Positions 56,198 through 64,000 of a DNA stretch of 64,000 nucleotides are shown piece after piece. Position 1 is the stretch's first letter, and every line of letters starts with the position of its first letter. Under the pieces are notes generated by a model. The model did no database searches, was not told the DNA's origin, and saw only the letters and a program-made list of their open reading frames with translations. The DNA lies in the NCBI GenBank assembly GCA_033439265.1, contig JAVTVX010000030.1, forward strand, positions 7,699,774 to 7,763,773. Direction: 5' to 3'. Made by a program: the position numbers and the translations under genes. The stretch is from Dillenia suffruticosa (taxonomy: Eukaryota; Streptophyta; Magnoliopsida; Dilleniales; Dilleniaceae).

Positions 56198-57514
56198 GTA
56201 TGTTATGAAGCTTGCTTTGTAGTTATTGTGGTATTCACATTCATCTCTGTGAAATCTTCGGTAACTAGAATCTGTCGGTCTTATGTATGTGCCCATTTAT
56301 GTACACACTCAATTGGCCCTCTTTGCTCCATTGAAAAGGTCAATTGTTACATCTTTGTAAAACCTCACTAACTAACAAGCTAGATGTATTGTAGTTATGC
56401 TGTTTTCAATGACTGTGTTGTAGATTTTGGAGAAATCAAGGAAGGAATTTTAACATTTGATTTAGATTGTTGGGTTTTTCTTTTCTTTGTTTTGTTTCTT
56501 TTTCTCAACCCCCCCTCCTGGTTTTGGGGTGGGGAGGGACCGGAACCAGAAATTTATATTAAAGGAGGCATGGTATAACATGAAGGGGTGGGAGGCCGGG
56601 ATGAAGACATCAGTAGCATTAGGAAGAAAACAACATTCTAAAGGATTTAAGTAGATTTTTAAGGCCTTTAGTGGCATTTTGGCATTTCAAAGACTTAGTG
56701 TTATTTGCTAAAATGTCGCTGCAATTATACATGTATTTTTTTTTCCTTTTTTTTGGGGGGGGGGGAGGGGAGTAAAGAATATATGAGAAACATCTGTGGT
56801 TTATAAATAAGAAAGATAACACAGAGACAAATCATGAGTCCTTCCATTATCTCAATGTTAGCTGATCCTTTTTTTCCCCTTTCTTGGGGCAGGGGTTATT
56901 TATTGTTGATAGAACTAAAACATTTTGGTGAGATTGTGCAGTTAGGAAGGGGATACCTTATGAGATGATCCTGGACTAGAAGTTTGCTCTGGAAAAGAAA
57001 AATTAGTTACAAAAATTTCATAGTTCAAATTCTGATTGTCACTCAGATCTTGTTTTACACTTCAGTGATATTGTTGAGTTTCACTGAGAGCTACAGCGTA
57101 TCTAAGAAATTCTGCATTAAGTATTCTGCCTTCTCATTGTTTGTGCACTTAAGGCATTAGAGTAGATATGGTAGGTCCCTTAAACATAGATGTTTGGGAT
57201 ATGCATGCAGAAACCTTATTAACTAGTGCAGAACCTTCTCTGCGGAAAGTCCTACATCAGGACATTATTGAGTATTGACTTGCTTTCATCTCAAGTAGTT
57301 GTACTTTCATATTAGTAAATGTGGTTGAAAATAGACTCATCCAGGGTATCAAGGTGGTGGGATGAAATTTGTTTTCTGGAAATATAGTTTTATAATATTT
57401 GCTTTTGCACAGTGTAAAAAAAATTTGAAAAATATTCTCCTCCTCCGCCCTCCCCACCAAAAAAAAAAAAAAAAGATTTGGGAAAACAAAATTGGAAAAT
57501 TTTCAAGATGTTAT

Positions 57515-57790
57515 TGTGGTAAATTAGAGGAGAAAATTTATTATTTCTGTGTATTGTACAAGAGCCTCTAATGGGCTATATATACAGAATTCTTCATAGG
57601 AAGAAAAATGGCAACTACCCTAATTTTGTGTATCTTCTAATCAAGATTCTTGATTTCTTCTAATCAAGATTCTTGATTTCTTCTAATCAAGAATTCCTGA
57701 TTTTCTCTCAACCAAATCTCTATATTTTAGGAAACATATATTTCAATAATTCTTAAATTAGGAAAACAAGTTGGCACGTATTTTTCTACA
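57515..57790 (-). repeat. Copia 3' LTR (left copy)
   Basis: 276 bp, TGTGGTAAATT...TTTTTCTACA on the plus strand (TG...CA). It matches the right LTR with substitutions and a length difference due to a different arrangement of an internal 23-bp repeat around TAATCAAGATTCTTGATT (57638-57705). The polypurine tract CTTGAGGGGGAG (minus strand, 57791-57802) directly precedes it. Confidence 0.95.
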
Positions 57791-57797
57791 CTCCCCC

Positions 57798-59421
57798 TCA
57801 AGCTGGTGAATAGATATCGTCCATTCCCAACTTGGAAGTAATGTCTTGAAACATAGCATTGTTTAGTCTTTTTGTGAGAACATCGGCCAATTGACCTCCC
57901 GTGGGAACATAGGGTGTGCAAATGAGTCCACTTTCCAGTTTCTCCTTGATGAAGTGCCTTTTTATCTCAATTTGCTTCGTTCGATCATGTTTGTACATGA
58001 TTATATGCAATACTAATTGCTGATTTATTATCACAGTAGAATCTCATTGATCCACTCCATTTAATATTCAAGTCCTCCAATATAATCTTCAACCATAACA
58101 ACTCACAAACACCTTGTGCCATTGCTCTGAATTCCGCTTCTGCACTTGATCGAGCGACAACATTTTGTTTTTTACTCCGCCGTGTCATTAGATTTTTGCC
58201 AAGAAATGTGCATTAGCCGGAGGTTGACCTTCGATCCATAGGGGACCTTGCATACTCTTTATCTGTATAGGCTTCAAGAATAAGCTCAGAATTCTTTTTG
58301 TATAGTATTCCTTTCCTTGGATTAGCTTTCAAGTAATGAAAGACCCTATTGGTAGCCTGTTGGTGAACTTCTTTAGGATCATGCATGAATTGGCTAATGA
58401 CAACTCACAGAGTATGCAATATTCGGCCGGGTGTGAGAAAGATATATCAATTTACCAACCAATCTTTGGTACATCTCTTTGTCTACTGATTAATCTCCAA
58501 CAGTCTCTCCAAGTCTATGATTCGGCTCTATAGGTATTCCAATTGGTTTACTCGCAAGCATCCCTGTTTCTTTAAGAAGATCAGTAACATACTTCTGTTG
58601 GGAAATGAAAATCCCTTTAGAACGAGCCACTTCAATTCCCAAAAAATGCTTTAATGTCCCCAAATCCTTGATCTCAAATTCCTTGATCTCAAATTCCTTG
58701 ATCAAACACTTTTTCAAAACTTGCTTCTCTTTTTCATCATTTCCGGTCACAATTATATCGACATAGACTATTAGGACTATAACTCTCCCTAAAACTGAGT
58801 GTTTGATGAAAAGAGTGTGATCGTCTTGACTTTGCTTATATTTCATAGCTACTATTGCTCTAGTGAATCTCTCAAACCAAGCTCGGGGTGACTGTTTTAG
58901 ACTATATAAGGCATTCTTCAATTTGCATACCTTATTTCCTTCAACTCCTCCAAACCCCGGCGGAATATTCATATATATTTCCTCTTCCGGTTCACCATGA
59001 AGGATGGCATTTTTTACATCATACTGCTATAAAGCCGGTCATAATTGGCTGCCAACGATAACAAAATTTTCAATGTGTTCATTTTTGAGACCGAGGCAAA
59101 AGTTTCTTGGTAATCGACTCCATATGTTTAAGTGTACCCTTTTGCAACTAATCTTGCTTTATAGCGTTCCAATGAACCATCGGCCTTATATTTCAAGGTA
59201 AAAATCCACTTACACCCAACTGTCTTTTTCCTTTTTGGTAGATTAACGAACTCCCATGTCTCATTTTTCTCCAATGCATTCTTCTCATCTTTCATGGCTT
59301 TTCTCCATTCTTCCTTAGATAATGCCTCGGATATAGTGTTTCGAATAGGAATTTTATTTAGACTTGTGAGAAAGGTTTTATGGGCCGGTGAGAATTTTTC
59401 AAACAACAAAAAGTTGGACAA
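57798..59421 (-). pseudogene. pol: Copia reverse transcriptase and RNase H pseudogene
   Basis: Begins with EALSKEEWRKAMKDEKNAL and CKWIFTLKYKADGSLERYK. After a frame break it continues at 58972 with the PPGF block and KLKNALYSLKQSPRAWFERF. The catalytic site reads VYVDIIVTGND; active Copia elements have YVDD at this place, so one Asp codon has been lost. An EFEIKEFEIK repeat shows an 18-bp in-frame duplication nearby. The RNase H part gives KKQNVVARSSAEAEFRAMAQ and CDNKSAISIA (58188-57985). It ends VPTGGQLADVLTKRL near 57850. Confidence 0.92.
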
Positions 59422-59890
59422 GGGGTACAGTGGTCATTTTGTACATTCTCGAGTTCCTTTCCTCATAGCTTTAGGCAGATCTTGATCCCTGATTTCAGTT
59501 TCTAGATGTTGGTCTTTCTTAAGGGTAGGTTTAAATATAGTTACCTCATTTTCAGGACTCAAATTGGAGTGTTGGACTTGTTCAAGAGCAAGAATTGCAC
59601 CTCGTCGTCTTGAGTATATGTTTCCTTTCCCAAACCGCACTTGATTAGGATGCAGGGACTCGGGGATAGATTTGGGTTCAGATAAAGGGTTTTGCACAGG
59701 TGATACAGCTGGTGGAGTTGATGATTTTAAATTGGACTGAGAATTGGACTGAGGGTGTTTTAACACAGGTGACACAATTGGTGGGCGAGATGGCAGATCG
59801 AGGAAATAAAAGTCCTTATCTTCCACTGTAGATGATTCTCCCTGAAGATAAGGTTTAGTAAAATATGGTTTCCCTCTTGTAAATGTGACA

Positions 59891-61190
59891 TCAACTGAGA
59901 CAGAGTTTCCCTGTGGGTGGATGGTAGCATTTGTAACCCTTTTGTGTGGATGAGTAACCAACAAAGACACACTTGATGGCTTTTGGATCTAACTTCCCCC
60001 TGCTATGGCTATGGACATGGACAAATGAAGTGCACCCAAAAATTCTAGGAGTGAGATCATTTGTGGTACGAATATGAGGGTAGAATTTCGAGAGTGCTTC
60101 CATTGGACTTTTGAGCCTTAAAATCCGTGAAGGGAGACGATTTATGATGTATGCAGATGTAAGAACTGCTTCCCCCCAATATGTATGCAGATGTAAGAAC
60201 TGCTTCCCCCCAATATTGTTTTGGTACATTATGATAAAACAACAGTGCTCGGATAATGCTTAGGAGATGACAATTTTTTCTCTCGGCTATGCCATTTTGC
60301 TGAGGTGTATTAGTGCAAGATGATTCATGAATTATTCCTTCCTTTGTGAAAAAAGGAGACAAAACTTGATTGAAATAATCTTTTGCATTATCCGAGCGAA
60401 AACTTTTAATTTTAGTATCAAATTGGTTGTGAATCATGACATGAAAATTTGAAAAGACAATACTCACATTTGATTTGTTTTTTAGTAGAAAAATCCAAGA
60501 GACTCTAGTGCAGTCATCAATAAAAGAAGCAAACCACTGTAAATCCGAAACACTTGGAATTGTGAAGGGTCTCCAAATATCACTATGAATTAAATGGAAG
60601 CGAAAAAAACTCTTTTTATTATTAATGGGAAAAGACACACGAGTGTGTTTGACATATTCGCAAATGTTACAATGAAAGGTTCTAATATCTAATCCCTTGA
60701 AAAGAGAAGGAAACATATTCTTTAAAACAGTATACGAAGGATGTCCTAGACGGAAATGGTGCAGTAATATGACATCTTTATTAAACGAGGAAAGAAAGGA
60801 AGATGATAAATCTGTTTTGGGAAGGGTCGGTGTCTCAAGATAGTAAAGTCCATCCTTTTCTTTAGCGAGTCAAATCCTTTTCCCTGAGCCCTATTCCTGA
60901 AAGACACAGTAAGAAGAATAAAACGTAACATGACAGTATAAGTTTTTGGTAAGTTTTTGAATAGACACGAGATTGGTAAATAACTTTGGAACATGTAAAA
61001 CATTTTTTAAGACAAGGTCAGGGCTTATATGGACATCTCCTAAACCTGTTCTGTGGTCATGGTTCCATCTGCAACAGTAATTTTTCTATTGCTTGGACAT
61101 GGGGTATTGGTGCTAAAATGGTTGGAGACATCTGTCATGTGGTCTGTGGCCCTGAGTTTAGGATCCATGAATTTCCAAACACTTTATCAA
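59891..61190 (-). pseudogene. pol: Copia protease and integrase pseudogene
   Basis: The protease motif near 61165 reads SWILNSG where DSGA is expected, followed by a frameshift before a TDHMTDVSNHF stretch. Integrase occupies 60716-59891: a His/Cys region (FHCNICEYVKH), then catalytic-type residues in HSDIW, FRSDNAKDYF and QNGIAERKN. The C-terminal part has FGCTSFVHVHSHSRGKLDP and CVFVGYSSTQKGYKCYHP. A 34-bp direct duplication (60149-60182 and 60183-60216 approximately) breaks the frame in the integrase. Confidence 0.9.
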
Positions 61191-61339
61191 AGACATTTAA
61201 TCCAAGAGAGTTTGAAGGTTTACCCGAAAGTGTTAAGGAGCAGCCACCAGTAGCCGATATTTCAAGGGTTCCCAATAGATTTTTCAGCTTCTTTATTTCT
61301 TCGGTGTTAAAAACTCCATATTCTTTCTACTGTTCATGT

Positions 61340-62309
61340 CCCCTCTGTGTGGTCATATGAGCTTGTCCTGAATTCCTTTGCTGCTGTCCCCCTTTGTTTC
61401 CCCATTCTCGGCTAGACGTTGGAGGTTTTCCATATAATTTCCAGCAACGTTTCTTAGTGTGTCACGGCTTTTTGTGGTTTGTACACCAGAGATTGTCCCG
61501 ATTGGCATTCTTTGACAATTCTGGCTTCCCATGCTCCGCAATTGGTTGCTATTCCGGTGTTAATCCTTGCCACTTATCACCAGAAGCTGCAAGCCCCGAG
61601 CCATCAATAGTTTGAGGCACAAGCATGACTCCTCTCCGACTTTCCTCAATTATAATTAGCGAGATCACCTCATCTAGAGTTGGTAATTCTTTACCCAAGA
61701 TTTGAATCCTTACCTGATCAAATTCAGGATTCAACCCAGCAAGAAAATCATAAATATGATCCTTCTCGATGAATCGTTTAATAATTGCTGCACAATCACT
61801 GCACTTTAATTCAGTCACTCTATAGTGATCCAGATCCTGCCACTGGTTTTGCAAAAAAGTTGCATATTCTGTCACGGATTTGCTACCCTGTTTCATCGAA
61901 GTCGTCTTGACCTTGATCTCATAGACTCGTGCTGCATCATTAACCTTGGAGTATGTCCAATTGAGAGGGTCCTGAATAGCCTAACGGTTGGAAGGAACAT
62001 ACATATATCACTAATTTCGGGTGTTATAGAGTTCCACAACCAAGACATTACTATTGAATCTTCCTCATCCCATGCATCAAAGCCTTCATCTCCTTCCTTC
62101 GGTCCTGTCCCAAGTCAATGGCTTAGTTTTCCCTTTCCTTTCAGAAAAGTTTGGACCAATTGAGACCATTTCAGGTAGTTTTTTCCATTAAGACGATACG
62201 CGGGTTGATTGTCCTGCAGGTCGCCAGTTGCTGGTTGGAAATGCTGTTGGTTGCTAGATGACTGTTGAATCTACTCTTGGTCAGACTCTGACATGACTAC
62301 CTCTGACAT
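61340..62309 (-). pseudogene. gag: Copia gag pseudogene
   Basis: Starts at ATG 62309-62307 (MSEVVMSESDQE) but meets TAG at 62273-62271. Downstream the usual gag sequence is present: YRLNGKNYLKWSQLVQTFL, KGKGKLSHWLGTGP, and WDEEDSIVMSWLWNSITPEI. A shifted frame at 61896-61549 then reads KQGSKSVTEYATFLQNQWQD. The CCHC zinc-knuckle region near 61500-61430 reads WCTNHKKP, a stop, then HTKKRCWKLYGKPP, so it is broken as well. It encoded the capsid protein of the element; now non-functional. Confidence 0.88.
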
Positions 62310-62499
62310 CCTTCAATGGTCGGTTATGAAGGCCAAGAAATAGGTGATAGTTTGGGTTAAGAAAAAAACGACAAATAATTGCCAAAAGTGACTGCAATTA
62401 AGGCAAATCACAAACAAGAAGATTGGCTATGAACGCCAGAAAAAACTAAGAATTTCCTAAAAAATAAGCCTTACGGCGATAAAAAATGATTGTAAAAAA

Positions 62500-62680
62500 G
62501 AATTGAAGATGGCAATGAAGGCCGATGAAAAAAATTGAAGATGGCAATAAAGGCCAAAAAAAATTGAGATGACAATGAAAGCCGATAAAAAATGGAGATA
62601 GCAATAAAGGCCGAAAAGATTAAAGATGGCAATGAAGGCCAATAAAAAATGGAGATGGCAATGAAGGCCGATGATCCCCA
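62500..62680. repeat. Tandem repeat in the Copia leader
   Basis: Some five or six degenerate copies of a roughly 30-35-bp unit containing GATGGCAATGAAGGCCGAT and an A-run lie between the primer binding site and gag. Overlapping frames of 75-106 codons on the minus strand are artefacts of this repeat. Confidence 0.8.
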
Positions 62681-62745
62681 AAGGAAACACGAATTCACAA
62701 CAATAAAGGTTGCTTGAAGAAGAAAATCCCAGAAAAATCCCTACG

Positions 62746-62757
62746 GCTCTGATACCA
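62746..62757 (-). other. Copia primer binding site (initiator tRNA-Met)
   Basis: The minus strand reads TGGTATCAGAGC directly after the 5' LTR, complementary to the 3' end of plant initiator methionine tRNA, the usual minus-strand primer of Copia elements. Confidence 0.95.
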
Positions 62758-63060
62758 TGTGGTAAATTAGAGAACATTTATTATTTGTGTATTGTACAAG
62801 AGCCTCTAATTAGCTATATATACAGAATTTTTCATTGGAAGGAAAATAGCAACTACCCTAATTTTGTATATCCTCTAATCAAGGATTCCTGATTTCCTCT
62901 AATCAAGGATTCTTGATTTTCTCTAATAAAAGATTCCTGATTTCCTCTCATTCAAATCAAGGATTCCTGATTTTCTCTCAACCAAATCCCAATATTTTAG
63001 GAAACAAATATTTCAGTAATTCTTAAATTAGGAAAACAAGTTGGAACGTATTTTTCCACA
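62758..63060 (-). repeat. Copia 5' LTR (right copy)
   Basis: 303 bp, TGTGGTAAATT...TTTTTCCACA on the plus strand. It contains several variants of CTAATCAAGGATTCCTGATT. It drives the element leftward. The primer binding site lies immediately next to it. Confidence 0.95.
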
Positions 63061-63369
63061 ATTATGTTGCTTGATGAGGGCAGTTGCTGAAAACAGGAAG
63101 CTTAACAAGTAAAACTTATTTTATTTTCAAAAAAAAAAATTGAAAAAAGAAATTGTTTACTTTTAGTAAACTTTCATTTATAAACTCACAAGTGGAAATG
63201 TAGGAAAAAGAAAAGTTCTCCTCTAGAATATTCTTGGAAAATAAATATTTTTTCAGCAATGTTTCTCATACTACAGTTTGGAGCCTTGATACCTCTGGTA
63301 CTTTCTCTTGCGAACCTTTATTAATCATCTTATTTTCTCCACACTCTCTTCTTTTCTTCTAAACAATTC

Positions 63370-63870
63370 ATTTGGAAGGTAAAGGTTTCTACCAAAGTTA
63401 ATGCTTGACTTGGTCTATAGTACTTAATAAGATAAATATGATTTATTATAAAAAAGAAGACCTTTTAAAGTTATTGCCCCAGATATTTGTGTCAGTGGGC
63501 TTGTGCTAATAGCCTCTCTAGTTAGCTTCAGAGAAAATTTAGACTTAGAGGGTTGAGAGATGCTTGTCGCTTTGAAGATGAGCTCTTGTTGCTCTACCTT
63601 TGTGTATTTGGAGGGAGTGGAATGTTAGGATTTAAAAAATCATAGTATTAGCTCTCCTCTCCTTCGAGACAAGATGGTTTTAATGCTTCTCTCTTGGCTC
63701 ATCCTTTAGGTGCCTACAGAGGCTGTAGTTTAGAGGAGTTAATGACTGGATGGGAGTCCTTAACTGCTTTATGTTGTGTTCCTTTTTAGCGCTTGCTGTT
63801 GGAGCTTTATGATTTCTTTTTCCTCTAATACATTTAATATAATTTTTTTTTTGCTATTAAAAAAATACTG
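63370..63870 (+). pseudogene. LINE 3' tail remnant
   Basis: Fragments FIWKVKVSTKVN, LCVFGGSGMLGF (related by frameshift to VWCIWREQN) and AYRGCSLEELMTGWES lead to a tail TCTAATACATTTAATATAAT then a T-run and ATTAAAAAAA. It is closely related to the copies at 21960-22290 and 41090-41690. Not functional. Confidence 0.55.
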
Positions 63871-64000
63871 AAAAAATTTTCCCTTTGGAAAATACTTTTC
63901 GACAAAAAAACTGAGCCTTTAAAAGCCGAATGCAAAGTGAAATCTGAAGTTGTTTTGCTGGTTTAAATTTCTATAGCTTCATTTCTTATTTGATCCCATC

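Larger units (their letters stand above)
57515..63060 (-). mobile_element. Ty1/Copia LTR retrotransposon, nearly full length, inactive, antisense in intron 23
   Basis: The 5546-bp element has two LTRs, a primer binding site, gag-to-RNase H order typical of Copia (gag, protease, integrase, reverse transcriptase, RNase H) and a polypurine tract. Flanking pentamers GTTAT (57510-57514) and ATTAT (63061-63065) are a target duplication with one mismatch. Damage includes a stop 12 codons into gag, frame breaks in the zinc knuckle and protease, a 34-bp duplication in integrase and loss of one catalytic Asp codon in the reverse transcriptase. It lies opposite to VPS13 transcription. Confidence 0.95.
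56198..64000 (+). other. VPS13 intron 23 (over 7.8 kb, incomplete)
   Basis: Starts with donor GTATGT. It contains G, T and A homopolymer runs near 56520, 56755 and 57460, a nearly full-length antisense Copia element at 57515-63060 and a LINE tail at 63370-63870. The acceptor and exon 24 are beyond the window. Confidence 0.8.

Noticed and set aside
55910..56296. 128-codon minus-strand frame
   Set aside because: Antisense shadow of VPS13 exon 23, whose plus-strand reading has family features and splice sites.
62457..62777. Minus-strand frames of 75 and 106 codons with FIAI/SLPS repeats
   Set aside because: Produced by the tandem repeat in the Copia leader and overlap the primer binding site; not gag.

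Overview
The window is nuclear DNA of a flowering plant, most likely a eudicot with a repeat-rich genome. The evidence is AT-rich non-coding sequence, short exons with GT...AG introns, plant-type Copia, CACTA, Mutator and LINE remnants, a tRNA-derived SINE, and an organelle-DNA insertion carrying plastid tRNA pieces. I cannot name the species.

Region 1 (1-16180) is intergenic and built from old mobile DNA. It holds two foldback repeats (about 1027-1201 and 1396-1915) and a decayed Copia pol on the minus strand (about 2580-4830). Abutting that is a decayed CACTA (TNP2) transposase, also minus (about 4840-6660). A 2676-bp TG...CA element with an exact 5-bp target-site duplication (9013-11688) reads as a solo LTR. 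It is followed by a head-to-tail tandem duplication of a 1.5-kb segment (about 12370-15376). I see no intact host gene here.

Region 2 (16180-64000) is a single host gene on the plus strand. It is a VPS13-family bridge-like lipid transfer protein, read here as 23 exons (16519-56197) giving about 873 in-frame residues. All reading phases join correctly and there is no internal stop. The gene continues past the right edge; the family is several thousand residues long, so this is roughly the N-terminal quarter. The chorein-type N-terminus lies in exons 1-6.

The gene exceeds 47 kb because its introns are full of inserted elements. Intron 8 (24520-30747) has a hAT-like C-terminal remnant, an organellar insertion with half a trnS-GGA and a piece of trnP-UGG, LINE remnants, and a SINE with 15-bp flanking duplications. 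Intron 15 (34257-42574) has a 2.2-kb Mutator-like element carrying rearranged PPR gene fragments (a Pack-MULE candidate) and two LINE remnants in opposite orientations. Intron 20 holds more LINE debris. Intron 23 holds a nearly full-length but dead Copia element (57515-63060) in antisense, with both LTRs, a primer binding site, a polypurine tract and a near-perfect target duplication.

The clearest unusual items are the PPR-carrying Mutator-like element, the contrast between intact exons and heavily invaded introns, the chimeric organellar fragment, and the large foldbacks at the left edge. I did not find a convincing new multi-gene system.
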